This document shows positions 17,416 to 25,914 of a stretch of 42,497 bases of DNA, piece by piece. The translations under genes were made by a program, and so were the position numbers. Numbering within the stretch: position 1 is the first letter of the stretch; every line of letters begins with the position of its first letter. The notes beneath the pieces were generated by a model that was not told the DNA's origin, made no database searches, and was given only the letters and a program-made list of their open reading frames with translations. Source of the DNA: an uncultured Verrucomicrobiales bacterium (GTDB lineage: Bacteria > Verrucomicrobiota > Verrucomicrobiia > Verrucomicrobiales > DEV007); assembly GCA_938082635.1 (NCBI GenBank), contig CALLLI010000100.1, forward strand, positions 1 to 42,497, written 5' to 3'.

Positions 17416-18387
17416 ATGGTCTCCTCCTCCCCATACCGCTCTTCGTTGCGTCACTTGTTAGGCATTCTCGTCTTTACAAACAGTGCTATCTTATCGACTT
17501 GGGCAAAGCCCCCCGACACCACGGAGATCACCCGACTGCAAGTCTTTCTAGACAACCATCATTTCAGTCCTGGCCCGATCGATGGGCAATATGGCACCTT
17601 CACAAAGCGAGCATTAGCCTACTACAACACCCAGCGGCAACGCAAGCCATCCGATTGGAAAGCAGCCCTCAACCTAGCAGAACATCAAATCCCCATCGTC
17701 TTTGTCACTCATCAGATCACTTCACAAGAACTGCATCAGATCGGCACCATTCCGAAAGAGCTCAGCAAGCAGGCAAAGCTACGCGCTCTACCATACACCT
17801 CATTGGTTGAGTACATTGCCGAGCGCTATCACGCCGATCGCCGTTTCCTCCAGCGCCTGAACCCTCAGCTAGATCTCGATCTGCTGAAGTCTGGAGACCT
17901 CGTCGTTGTCCCCAACGTGAAGCACGTCTTTCGCATCGAAGCCGTGCCAAGATCCAGACGGTATCGCACTCAGGCAAAGCTACTCGAATGCTATATTTTC
18001 ATAGACACCAAACAACGGATGGCCGGACTCTACCGCGGCACGAAACTAGCTGCCGCTTTTCCCATCACCCATGGCCGAGCACAATTCGTTCCGAGAGGTC
18101 AGTGGAAGATTCAAACCATGCTCACAACCCCGACCTTCCGCTGGGACGAGCGCATGCTCAAGGAAGGCCAGCGCAGTGAAACCTATCACTTGCTTCCTCC
18201 AGGCCCCAACAATCCAGTAGGAATTCTTTGGGCAGGCATCAACAAGCCAGGGATCGGGCTTCACGGAACAAACTCACCAGAGACCATCGGCCGAGCCCAC
18301 AGCGCGGGCTGCATTCGCTTCGCCAACTGGGACGCGATCCGGCTACCCAAGTTCCTCTGTCCAGGATCAAAAGTGATCGTGCGGTAA
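17416..18387 (+). CDS. L,D-transpeptidase (YkuD) with peptidoglycan-binding and LysM-like segments
   Basis: A 323-residue exported protein that crosslinks or anchors to peptidoglycan. It has an N-terminal hydrophobic segment (LRHLLGILVFTNSAILSTW), then a PG-binding-1-type repeat (LQVFLDNHHFSPGPIDGQYG), a LysM-like stretch (SLVEYIAERYHADRRFLQRLNP, GDLVVVPN), and a C-terminal YkuD domain with GLHGTNSPETIG and the catalytic SAGCIRFANWDA motif (Cys nucleophile). The frame is open to 17317, but that start would overlap the upstream terminator, so the ATG at 17416 is chosen. It stands alone on its strand before lexA. Confidence 0.88.
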   Translation: MVSSSPYRSSLRHLLGILVFTNSAILSTWAKPPDTTEITRLQVFLDNHHFSPGPIDGQYGTFTKRALAYYNTQRQRKPSDWKAALNLAEHQIPIVFVTHQITSQELHQIGTIPKELSKQAKLRALPYTSLVEYIAERYHADRRFLQRLNPQLDLDLLKSGDLVVVPNVKHVFRIEAVPRSRRYRTQAKLLECYIFIDTKQRMAGLYRGTKLAAAFPITHGRAQFVPRGQWKIQTMLTTPTFRWDERMLKEGQRSETYHLLPPGPNNPVGILWAGINKPGIGLHGTNSPETIGRAHSAGCIRFANWDAIRLPKFLCPGSKVIVR

Positions 18388-18564
18388 TCCGTCCAAAGAT
18401 TCCGCCGCACCAAGCACCTCCAGAGGTGTGGAGCTCTTAAGGCTCATGTAAGTCTTAGTATAGCCTGTCGAAGTTCACCTACTGAGAAAGCAACGGCAGG
18501 GTCCTCGAATAAGGAAGAAAGGAGAGATTGGTACCGGGAGCCCATTTCTTGAGGCAGCTGAAAA

Positions 18565-19170
18565 CTAGACGTGGCGGAGCAAGCCGACCATCACGCCTTG
18601 AATAATCAGTTCCCTTGCTGGGATCAGATCAGGATACATGGAATTCTCCGCCTTGAGGAACGGACGACGGTTCTTGAGAAGGAAACGCTTCAATGTCGTC
18701 TCTCCATCGATAAGGGCGGCTACAATGTCACGCGTCCGAGGCTCGCGGTGCTCTAAGATGACACAGTCTCCCTCGACAATGTGCGCATCAATCATCGAGT
18801 CTCCACGAACCTTCAAGGCGAAGGCCTTGGCGCTCGCCGAGATCCCCAAAGACGCCGTGTCGACCGAGATACAACGGTCATGCGGCGAATGCTCCACCTC
18901 CTCCGCCATACCAGCAGCGATAGAACCCAATAGCGGGATGTCGATAATCGGACCGCGATCCAGCTCATCTGTGAAACTCACTGCCCGAGCTTTCCCAACC
19001 TGCCGTTGGATAACCCCCTTCCGCTCGAGAGCCCTCAAATGGCTGATGGCTGCCGTCTGGCTAGAGAATCCAAAGTGCTCCTGAATCTCACGCGTTGTGG
19101 GCATGATTCCGGTGGTACTATGGGCTTCCTTTAAGAAATCGTAGAGTTGTTGTTGGCGCGCGGTTAGCAT
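18565..19170 (-). CDS. lexA: LexA SOS repressor
   Basis: A 201-residue LexA, the usual family length. The N-terminal winged HTH is at about residues 1-65 (MPTTREIQEHFGFSSQTAAISHLRALERKG read in parts). The autocleavage site is Ala-Gly in SIAAGMAEE near residue 88. The catalytic Ser is in RGDSMIDAHI and the catalytic Lys in ETTLKRF. It represses SOS genes until RecA-stimulated self-cleavage. The frame extends upstream to 19218, but ATG 19170 (MLTARQQQ) is the standard N-terminus, and a LexA operator sits 8 bp upstream, which supports it and suggests autoregulation. It faces away from the TPR gene, which starts at 19266. Confidence 0.95.
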   Translation of the reverse strand: MLTARQQQLYDFLKEAHSTTGIMPTTREIQEHFGFSSQTAAISHLRALERKGVIQRQVGKARAVSFTDELDRGPIIDIPLLGSIAAGMAEEVEHSPHDRCISVDTASLGISASAKAFALKVRGDSMIDAHIVEGDCVILEHREPRTRDIVAALIDGETTLKRFLLKNRRPFLKAENSMYPDLIPARELIIQGVMVGLLRHV

Positions 19171-19178
19171 CTGAACAG

Positions 19179-19192
19179 TGTTCTCTAGAACA
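19179..19192 (-). promoter_or_regulatory. LexA operator (TGTTC-N4-GAACA)
   Basis: TGTTCTCTAGAACA on the plus strand is a perfect inverted repeat with arms TGTTC/GAACA, extended to GTGTTCT/AGAACAC. It lies 8 bp upstream of the lexA ATG. This is the operator form I recall for Verrucomicrobia. Autorepression of lexA is inferred. The divergent TPR gene is 73 bp away and could be co-regulated. Confidence 0.8.
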
Positions 19193-19265
19193 CATAGCAA
19201 ATCTCCGCTAACTGCCAAGTAGAAATTAGACTTTCTTCAACGCCAGGCCATAGCGAGCATGTGCT

Positions 19266-19919
19266 ATGACATGGCGGCCTCGCTTTCTTCTCATCTCAAG
19301 CAGCATCCTCATTCTCGCGAGCACATGCCTCGCCGATGAACCAGCCAGCTCGGCACCTTGGCAAACCACTCGTCGCCAGCTTAGCGAGCAAGCGACCGTG
19401 GCTTTTGGAAAGTCCGATTGGCAAGAGGCACGCCGGCTGTATAACAAGATCCTGGAGCATGAACCTGAGAATGCCATGATCTTGGCCAATCTCGGTGCCA
19501 TCGAATATCAGCTTGGGGACTACACCGCCAGTTGTCACTACTTAGAGAACGCTCTATCTAAGAAGGCGGATCTAGTGTCGTCTCGGGAGATGTTGGGCAT
19601 GTCCTATCATCTGAACAAGCAACCCCTCCGCGCCGTAGCCGCTCTCGCCACTGCGGTAGCCAACCAGCCAGAGTCTCCGCGCGCCCACAATCAACTAGCA
19701 GTGGTCTTGCAAGCGATGGCTTGGTACGGTGGGGCTGAGAAATCCCTCCTCAAGGCCATTCAGTTAGACCCTGAATACCGCGATGCTCATTTCAATCTCG
19801 CTCTCATCTACATCGACCACGATGCCCCCTCCTATAAACTCGCACGCAAACACTATGACAAAGCGGTTGAACTAGGCGCCACTCCGGACAAAGACCTTGA
19901 GAAGCGCCTGAAACGTTAG
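19266..19919 (+). CDS. secreted TPR protein
   Basis: A 217-residue protein with a signal peptide (RFLLISSSILILASTCLA) and about four tetratricopeptide units from residue 45 to 200: WQEARRLYNKILEHEPENAMILANLG, LGDYTASCHYLENAL, PLRAVAALATAVANQPESPRAHNQL and YGGAEKSLLKAIQLDPEYRDAHFNLALIY cover the helices in order. It is probably a periplasmic scaffold for protein-protein contacts. The stop is two bases from the stop of the convergent methyltransferase. No partner is evident. Divergence from lexA raises the possibility of shared control. Confidence 0.8.
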   Translation: MTWRPRFLLISSSILILASTCLADEPASSAPWQTTRRQLSEQATVAFGKSDWQEARRLYNKILEHEPENAMILANLGAIEYQLGDYTASCHYLENALSKKADLVSSREMLGMSYHLNKQPLRAVAALATAVANQPESPRAHNQLAVVLQAMAWYGGAEKSLLKAIQLDPEYRDAHFNLALIYIDHDAPSYKLARKHYDKAVELGATPDKDLEKRLKR

Positions 19920-19921
19920 AT

Positions 19922-20680
19922 CTAGAAGCGCTTCCAGAGACTCCCCTCAGCCATCGTCCACTGAAACTTACGCGCCGTTTCGCGAATCAGCATGGGTAGA
20001 TTCTGTCGGCGCACGAGTTCGAAATGTGGCTGGAGAGATTTCTCTAACACATCAATCGTGACGACTGGACGATCGCCATCGACATAGCCACCTAACCAAC
20101 GATCTCTTGGCGTGAATTCATCAAGCCAGGTGTAGGGGCTCGTGATGACAAGCTGCCCTTCTGAACGGACAAGGCCAGGGAGAAGCTCTAAACATCGAAC
20201 CGGCTCCGGAAGGCGGCAGATCAGATTGGCAAGCAAGGCCACGTCAAACTGCCCCACCGTCTCGGGGACATCCATGGCATCTCCTTGAAGAAAATTCACC
20301 CGCTCCGGGCGCGCCCCCTCAGGCAAGCGAGCCACCAGCGGAGTCGTCATCGCGCCCTCATCGATACGATCATAAGCGAGCTGACCTTTGGCCGCCATCG
20401 ATTGAGAGGCCTCAACAAACGCATGGGAGAAATCAATCCCAACGACCTCACCACACTTCTCTGACAGTGTAAAACTAGACCGCCCGACAGCACAACCGAG
20501 GTCCAAAGCACGAGGACTCTCTGGTAGTGTCTCGAAGTCCACCATCTCCGTCACCGCCCGGACAGCGAAATCCAGAGCACTATGAGGCGCCTCTTCATAA
20601 GGAAGGATCTCATCAGGTGCACCGTAGTGGAAGAGTAGGTACTGACTGATCAACGTCGGCGTTTCGTAGGGATTGCTCAT
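19922..20680 (-). CDS. ovothiol-type 4-mercaptohistidine N1-methyltransferase (OvoA C-terminal-domain-like)
   Basis: A 252-residue SAM-dependent methyltransferase. It begins NPYETPTLISQYLLFHYG, has the SAM glycine loop ALDLGCAVGRSSF, then VGIDFSHAF, LQGDAMDVP, ANLICRLPEP, SPYTWLDEFT and finally IRETARKFQWTMAEGSLWKR. These blocks match, from memory, the C-terminal methyltransferase part of OvoA, which completes ovothiol A by N-methylating 4-mercaptohistidine (5-thiohistidine). Here it is encoded alone, without the sulfoxide synthase domain. Ovothiols are antioxidants. The sulfur-inserting partner is not in the window. No signal peptide is present. Confidence 0.82.
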   Translation of the reverse strand: MSNPYETPTLISQYLLFHYGAPDEILPYEEAPHSALDFAVRAVTEMVDFETLPESPRALDLGCAVGRSSFTLSEKCGEVVGIDFSHAFVEASQSMAAKGQLAYDRIDEGAMTTPLVARLPEGARPERVNFLQGDAMDVPETVGQFDVALLANLICRLPEPVRCLELLPGLVRSEGQLVITSPYTWLDEFTPRDRWLGGYVDGDRPVVTIDVLEKSLQPHFELVRRQNLPMLIRETARKFQWTMAEGSLWKRF

Positions 20681-20872
20681 AAGCCCGGACCTTTAGAGGC
20701 CCTCCGACCTATACGCAATGGCTCCCTAAGCATCAAGAAGGAGAACTCCGGCTCAAAACACGACGCAAACAGAAGAATTCACAGCTCACCCAGAAGATTC
20801 CTCCAATCTCATTATAATTCCCATATAAATTTGATTCTCTATATGCTAACCTCGTTCGAATTCCTGCCACCG

Positions 20873-21652
20873 ATGAACCGCATCCTACTTTACGAAACCG
20901 ACAGCAGTGAGGCTGTGCACCTCTCCCAGTTTCTCCAGTCCGCTGGCTACGCCGTTGCCACGGTGACCACCGCTCGCCAGGCGACTAGCTTTGCTCGAGA
21001 TTACGAATTTGAACTCTTCCTAATCAACCTCGCCGATCCAGGTGAGACTGGCTACACCACGATAGCTGAGATCAAGTGTCGCCCCCAACCAACGGATGTA
21101 GGTGTCATCGGATTCGTCCCACAAGCCAGCATGCGGACTGCTGCGGAAGAAGCCGGATGCGACTCAATTCTGGCAAGACCGTTCAACAATGAGCATGTGT
21201 TAAGAAAGGTCTCGGAACTGCTTGAGCAGTCTTCCAAGTCGATTAAGTTCATTCATCAAGCCATGGACACCAACACCCCCAGCTCTCAGACCACGTTCGC
21301 TTCCCTAGCAGATTCACTCTGCCTCGGTGTCGAATGGCTCAAAGGACGCCTGTCCGAACTAGGAGAACAGGGTCCAATCGCGATTGAAAGCATGGAAGAC
21401 GCCTCCTCGTCACTCCGCGTCCGCTTAGAAGCGGACAAGGTGACTCCAGGCCATCATCTTCCTGACTCCGTGCGTGACCGCCAAGTCCGCCACGACTTTC
21501 GAAATCTATTAGCAGCAGTCAATGGCTTCGCTCAAATTCTACTCCTCGAGGACTACTTACCCCAGGATATCGAAGCAAGATTGCGGGTCATCAAGAAAGA
21601 GTCTCGCGATTTCTGTAACATGCTAGACAGCATTCGAGAGTCGGCTGCCTAA
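20873..21652 (+). CDS. pseudo-receiver plus DHp histidine-phosphotransfer-like protein
   Basis: This 259-residue protein joins a receiver-like domain (about 1-118) to a dimerisation/His domain near the C-terminus (RHDFRNLLAAVNGFAQIL, His near residue 207). No HATPase domain follows. The receiver has lost key residues: the phospho-Asp position reads N (LFLINLADPGETG) and the conserved Lys is R (LARPF). So the receiver is unlikely to be phosphorylated, while the DHp His could still pass a phosphate, as in ChpT/Spo0B-like phosphotransferases, or act as a dimer module. The chosen ATG at 20873 begins MNRILLYETD, which is the domain start. Upstream ATG codons (20831, 20843) lie in AT-rich DNA. The partner kinase is unknown. 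Confidence 0.75.
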   Translation: MNRILLYETDSSEAVHLSQFLQSAGYAVATVTTARQATSFARDYEFELFLINLADPGETGYTTIAEIKCRPQPTDVGVIGFVPQASMRTAAEEAGCDSILARPFNNEHVLRKVSELLEQSSKSIKFIHQAMDTNTPSSQTTFASLADSLCLGVEWLKGRLSELGEQGPIAIESMEDASSSLRVRLEADKVTPGHHLPDSVRDRQVRHDFRNLLAAVNGFAQILLLEDYLPQDIEARLRVIKKESRDFCNMLDSIRESAA

Positions 21653-21761
21653 GCTAGATAGGAACCAACTAGCAAAGCATTAATACCCATGGAGCAGCGG
21701 GCCGCTACACGATCTACTCAAAGCGAGGAAGACTCGTCGCTTGACCGGCCCAAATTTCCGC

Positions 21762-22169
21762 ATGACGTTCTTCGCGTTCATGCTTCGCGTCGCTAAAGCA
21801 CTCGTCACCATACTCTGCATCGTCTCGTTGCTCGATCTCTCGTGGATGGGCCTTCAAGTGTATGCTTGGGCGAAGATGGTTCAGGACCGACCTACTGACA
21901 TCGGTTGGACTCAAGCCATTGCCGATGCTATCAGCGGCGACGATCCCTGCAAGGTGTGCCTTTACATCCAAAGCGCGCAAGGGAAAGAGCAGGACAACCA
22001 ACGGGCCACCAACGTGAAACAATCGTTGCGCCAGCCTATGAGCCTCTGCACCGGAATCAGCGTGCAACCGGCAACCATCATCGGGACCGTGAACCATTTC
22101 CATCGCGAAGAGAGTCGCTTACTTCGAAGAGAACGCCCGCCTGTGCCGCCACCGAAGCAGCTAGGCTGA
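21762..22169 (+). CDS. small membrane protein with a CxxC pair
   Basis: About 135 residues with one N-terminal membrane segment (FMLRVAKALVTILCIVSLL), then a predicted extracytoplasmic stretch carrying DDPCKVC, and a basic Pro/Arg tail (RRERPPVPPPKQLG). The frame opens at a TTG at 21741, but ATG 21762 starts the membrane segment. I do not recognise a named family. Small proteins with a Cys-pair near 'HPC.LC' sit upstream of outer-membrane transporter-like proteins in other Verrucomicrobiota as I remember, and here one follows 109 bp downstream. A metal or redox role is only suggested by the CxxC. Confidence 0.55.
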   Translation: MTFFAFMLRVAKALVTILCIVSLLDLSWMGLQVYAWAKMVQDRPTDIGWTQAIADAISGDDPCKVCLYIQSAQGKEQDNQRATNVKQSLRQPMSLCTGISVQPATIIGTVNHFHREESRLLRRERPPVPPPKQLG

Positions 22170-22278
22170 TTGGCCCCATTTGCGCTACACCAACGTCGGG
22201 TGGTGCGCGTTCAACAACCTTCGAACCGAGACCTCTAGCACGATGCTAGTGACGTCTCTTCAACCAATCTTTAGATCC

Positions 22279-23340
22279 ATGTACTCTCGTACCAACACAA
22301 TCCTATCATTCATCCTCCTATCCACATCTATCACCTTTGCTGGCGAACCTCAGCCCCTTCAGCTCACGAACGATCATCCTGTCGATCTCTGGTCCTCGGC
22401 CCGTCCAGACGGCCATGCCCCCATTGGGGTGATGGGCGATCATGGTCACGGCAAGGGAGAATGGATGCTCTCCTACCGCTACATGAATATGGCGATGGAG
22501 CAGAACTACGATGGCAGTTCCCGCGTCAGTGACGCAGAAATCCTCTCACCTACCGGCGGGAACTACCGTGTCGTCCCCCAGTGGATGGACATGGAAATGC
22601 ACATGTTCGGGCTCATGTACAGCCCCATAGACCACCTCACCATGATGCTCATGATCCCTTACGCGAGTAAGGAAATGGGCCACCTCCGTCGCGACGGTGT
22701 GGAGTTCATTACGAAATCAGAAGGCTGGGGAGATCTCAAACTCGCGGGCATCTACGAACTTCATCACGGACATCGCTCCACATGGCTCCTCAACCTCGGA
22801 CTTAGCTTGCCGACCGGCTCTACGAGTGAAGAGGACTTCATTCCAGGGCCAGGCGAGACACGCCTCCCCTATCCAATGCAGATCGGATCTGGCACCTGGG
22901 ACCTCTTACCCGGCATCACTTACCTTGGACAAGCCGACACGTGATCATGGGGCGCTCAGCTCTCTGGAGTCATTCGGTTAGGCGAGAACGACGAAGGCTA
23001 CACACTTGGGAACGTCGGCCAACTCACCACGTGGGGAGCCTACAAGTGGAATGACCATGTGAGCACCTCACTGAGAGTCACCGGTAAGGCCTGGGGAGAC
23101 ATTGATGGCAGAGACGAAGACCTTCGCCTCGCACCAAACGTTGTGCCAACGGCAGACCCAAGACGACGCGGTGGCGAGGAAATCGATCTCTCCCTCGGTG
23201 TTAATGTAAAGATGCCAGGCAACTTCCTCAACGGCCAGCGAATCGCCGCTGAGATCGGTGTGCCAGTCTACCGTTCACTCGATGGCCCTCAATTGAGCAC
23301 CGATTGGTTCTTCAATCTGGGATGGCAGTGGTCGTTCTAG
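22279..23340 (+). pseudogene. outer-membrane transporter-like beta-barrel protein with in-frame TGA
   Basis: Signal peptide (MYSRTNTILSFILLSTSITFA), then a Met/His-rich beginning (GVMGDHGHGKGEWMLSYRYMNMAM) and repeated amphipathic strands (MHMFGLMYSPIDHLTMMLMIPYAS, WLLNLGLSLPTGS), ending in a C-terminal aromatic WQWSF as barrels do. The frame is cut by TGA at 22942-22944 (codon 222) but continues in frame with SWGAQLSGVIRLGEN to 23340. TGA replaces what is probably a Trp codon (TGG), since DTWSWGAQ-like strands would be expected. The full length would be 353 residues. The Met/His-rich start may hint at copper or another metal. A single-base mutation or sequence error is the simplest reading. 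Confidence 0.8.
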
Positions 23341-23363
23341 ACTGAGCCGAACAAACGTTCACT

Positions 23364-23389
23364 GCGTTTGGGGCCACTTCTCCAAACGC
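23364..23389 (+). terminator. hairpin between convergent genes
   Basis: GCGTTTGG (23364-23371) pairs with CCAAACGC (23382-23389), loop 10 nt, 23 bp after the outer-membrane protein stop. No U tract follows, so it may be an RNA end or a plain inverted repeat. Confidence 0.5.
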
Positions 23390-23443
23390 GGTGGGAGCGG
23401 CTTCGCCAACGGCATACCGCGCAACACAGAAATCCTCAAAAAC

Positions 23444-23677
23444 CTACTTCACTGGCGTCACCACAATGCTCACATCCGCCTGATTACTGGCGCGGAGCGG
23501 TTGCTCGTTTACGCCTTCAGTAGGAGCCTCAGGGCCAGCTTCTGCTTCTGTCACCGAACCTATCACCGATCCAGGAAGCTGTAGGACTGAGCGAAGCAAA
23601 CCGCCAACGACTGCACAGCTACTCAGGCAAGTAAGCGAGAACGCTGCAAAGAAGAGGATAAGGGAACGTTTGATCAT
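23444..23677 (-). CDS. small lipoprotein
   Basis: A 77-residue protein. The N-terminus RSLILFFAAFSLTCLSSC is a lipoprotein signal with lipobox LSSC, so Cys 21 is the lipidation site. The remainder is short, with a Pro/Glu-rich middle and no recognisable domain. It lies between the hairpin and the zinc protease on the same strand as the latter. Function unknown. Confidence 0.6.
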   Translation of the reverse strand: MIKRSLILFFAAFSLTCLSSCAVVGGLLRSVLQLPGSVIGSVTEAEAGPEAPTEGVNEQPLRASNQADVSIVVTPVK

Positions 23678-23740
23678 AATGAATGTAGCGAAAAGAAGGA
23701 TGAGCCACTCGGCAAGAATAAAGCGCTAAAATATTAATTA

Positions 23741-24430
23741 TTATCGCCTCTGAGACTTCAGATAGAGACTGACAAAGTAAAGAAGTTGCCCAATGGAAGC
23801 CAGAGCGCCAACGGTGTAGGTCATAGCCGCCCAGAAGAGAGCCTTCTTAGCTTTGCCATGGTCCTCTCCTTGCGTGACACCGCTCGACTCCATCCACTGG
23901 AGAGCACGAGAACTCGCATTGAACTCGACCGGCAAAGTAATGATGGAGAATAGCGTGGTCACGGCAAACAGAACGATGCCGACTAACAACACCATCGTAT
24001 TCCCGTAAGCGGCCATGGCAAGGCCAGCCATAAGAATCCACTGATTCACCGAGCCACTCATCTTAACGAGCGGAACGATCGCAGAACGGAACTTGAGGAA
24101 GGGATAGGAATTCGCATGCTGGATAGCATGCCCACACTCGTGAGCCGCCACGGCAGCTGCCGCCACATTGTTCTGAGAGAAGACAACCTCGCTTAAATTG
24201 ACAGTCTTGTTTACAGGATTGTAGTGATCGGTGAGTTGACCACCCACGGCAGTCACTTTGACATCTGTCAGACCCGCTTCGTTTAACATCTTGTGGGCCA
24301 CATCTCGCCCGGAGACTGGCAAAGGCACCTGCGAGAATTCGGTAAACCGTTTCTGAAGCATCATGCTCGCAAGGCGACTTGCGCCCATGGTGGCGACCGT
24401 GATAATGGTGTAGACTGGATCGAAGTACAT
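23741..24430 (-). CDS. YugP-type membrane zinc metallopeptidase
   Basis: A 229-residue protein with the zincin signature AAHECGHAIQHA (HExxH) near residue 117, and a downstream Glu in a helix (PVEFNASSRAL) as third-ligand candidate. Membrane segments are found at about residues 5-20, 145-190 and near the C-terminus (WAAMTYTVGALASIGQLLYF). Layout and length fit the neutral zinc metallopeptidase family of B. subtilis YugP. The frame extends to 24478, but ATG 24430 (MYFDPVYTIITV) matches the family start. The physiological substrate is unknown. Confidence 0.88.
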   Translation of the reverse strand: MYFDPVYTIITVATMGASRLASMMLQKRFTEFSQVPLPVSGRDVAHKMLNEAGLTDVKVTAVGGQLTDHYNPVNKTVNLSEVVFSQNNVAAAAVAAHECGHAIQHANSYPFLKFRSAIVPLVKMSGSVNQWILMAGLAMAAYGNTMVLLVGIVLFAVTTLFSIITLPVEFNASSRALQWMESSGVTQGEDHGKAKKALFWAAMTYTVGALASIGQLLYFVSLYLKSQRR

Positions 24431-24507
24431 GATGAGGAACGGGTATTGAGGGTCTTTGGATGATGCGACTTCTTCCAAAGGGTATCAACAGAGGAATCCG
24501 GGGTTGT

Positions 24508-25914
24508 CTAGGCAAGAATAGGGTCAATCACGTGCCCATGAACGTCCGTGAGCCGCCGATCAATCCCATTGTGGTAGAAACTCACCGATTCATGGTCCAA
24601 ACCTAACAAGTGGAGGACCGTGGCGTAGAAGTCCCAGACAGTAGCCTTGTCCTGGACCGCTCTTCGCCCAAATGGATCCGTGGCCCCGTAACTCACCCCA
24701 CCTTTGACACCGGCTCCGAGCATCCACGTGGTGAAGGCATCTGGATTGTGATCGCGGCCCACGGTGCCAGCCTGATGCGTGGGCATTCGCCCAAATTCCG
24801 TCGTCCAGAGTACCAGAGTGTCGTCGAGCAGGCCACGTTGCTTCATATCTCTGAGAAGAGCCGCCGTCGGCTGATCCAGGATCGGCGCGTGGCGCTCGTA
24901 GTCCGATTTGAGAGTCTTGTGAGCGTCCCAATTCATGAGCCCATCCACACCACTTGCACGCGAACCACAGTAGAGAGTCACGTAGCGAACCCCGTGCTCA
25001 AGGAAACGCCGAGCGAGAAGACAATTGCGAGCGTAGGCCGCTTTAAGAGCGTTAGAATCATCCGTCCCATAAGCTCGATGCGTACTCCGACTCTCTCGGC
25101 CGAGATCACTCACTTCAGGCGCTGCTAGTTGCATACGGGCAGCCAACTCATAGGACGCCATGCGTGCTGCTAGTTCGGAATCCCCCGCCCTCTCAGCCAA
25201 GTGCTTCCTGTTTAACATCCGAAGGAAGTCACGCGACGCCTCTTCTTTCTCTAGCGAGATCCCTACCGGAAGTTTCAGATTCCGAATCGGATTCGCGGCA
25301 TTGATCGAAACACCTTGATGCTGAGCCGGGAGAAAGCCTGAGTTCCAATTCGCCTTCCCGTTAGGAGGTTCACCTCGCACGTCAGGTATCGCCACATAGG
25401 TCGGAAGGTTATCGTTCTCACGCCCTAGCGCATAACTCATCCACGAACCCGCAGAAGGAAATCCCTCTTGGACGAAGCCCGTGTTCATAAAGAGGCAGCC
25501 CGGCCCATGCGTGTTCGACTTCGAATGCATCGAGTGAACAAACGCCATCTCATCGGCAAACTCGCCCAGCTGGGGCAAGAGACTCGAAAGGTGCTTGCCA
25601 CACTGCCCCCGCCGCTGGAAGTCCCAAGGACTCCGCATGAGATTGCCATTCTTACCTTGGAACGAGACCATCTCTTCCTCGCCAGGCAACGGCTGGCCAT
25701 GATGTTTGATCAGCTCCGGCTTGTAGTCCCAGAGATCCAAATGAGACGCTGCCCCGGGGCAGAAGACCTGCAAGACCCGCTTTGCCTTCGGCCGATACCC
25801 ACTCGGCCGGGTATCCGCTAGCAGATCAGCCATCCCGATACCCATGAGACCAGTACTCATCCTCCCGAGAAAGGCACGACGTCTTAAAGAACCTGTCAGA
25901 AAGGAAGAGGTCAT
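24508..25914 (-). CDS. DUF1501 secreted protein (Tat-type signal)
   Basis: A 468-residue DUF1501 protein of the alkaline phosphatase-like/sulfatase-like fold. The N-terminus (SLRRRAFLGRMSTGLMGIGMADLL) has a twin-arginine-like RRR-x-FL start, as in this family. Family blocks visible are VFCPGAASHLDLWDYKPEL, HSMHSKSNTHGPGCLFMNTG, YVTLYCGSRASGVDGLMNWDAHK, LVLWTTEFGRMP and GRDHNPDAFTTWMLGAGVKGG. It starts at ATG 25914, sharing an A with the stop of the DUF1549/DUF1553 gene (TGATG), so the pair is translationally coupled. These pairs are numerous in Planctomycetes and Verrucomicrobiota. The biochemical function is not settled, and sulfated-glycan handling has been proposed. Confidence 0.93.
   Translation of the reverse strand: MTSSFLTGSLRRRAFLGRMSTGLMGIGMADLLADTRPSGYRPKAKRVLQVFCPGAASHLDLWDYKPELIKHHGQPLPGEEEMVSFQGKNGNLMRSPWDFQRRGQCGKHLSSLLPQLGEFADEMAFVHSMHSKSNTHGPGCLFMNTGFVQEGFPSAGSWMSYALGRENDNLPTYVAIPDVRGEPPNGKANWNSGFLPAQHQGVSINAANPIRNLKLPVGISLEKEEASRDFLRMLNRKHLAERAGDSELAARMASYELAARMQLAAPEVSDLGRESRSTHRAYGTDDSNALKAAYARNCLLARRFLEHGVRYVTLYCGSRASGVDGLMNWDAHKTLKSDYERHAPILDQPTAALLRDMKQRGLLDDTLVLWTTEFGRMPTHQAGTVGRDHNPDAFTTWMLGAGVKGGVSYGATDPFGRRAVQDKATVWDFYATVLHLLGLDHESVSFYHNGIDRRLTDVHGHVIDPILA

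Noticed and set aside
14979-22944. UGA or UAA reassigned to an amino acid in this organism
   Set aside because: Both codons also end normal genes here, for example TGA closing the DUF1553 gene (25914-25916) and TAA closing the ARC gene (5920-5922). The three internal stops are different codons at different residues.
23349-23360. GAACAAACGTTC as a LexA site
   Set aside because: It is the GAAC-N4-GTTC form of Gram-positive bacteria, not the TGTTC-N4-GAACA form found before lexA here, and it lies just downstream of a gene, not before one.
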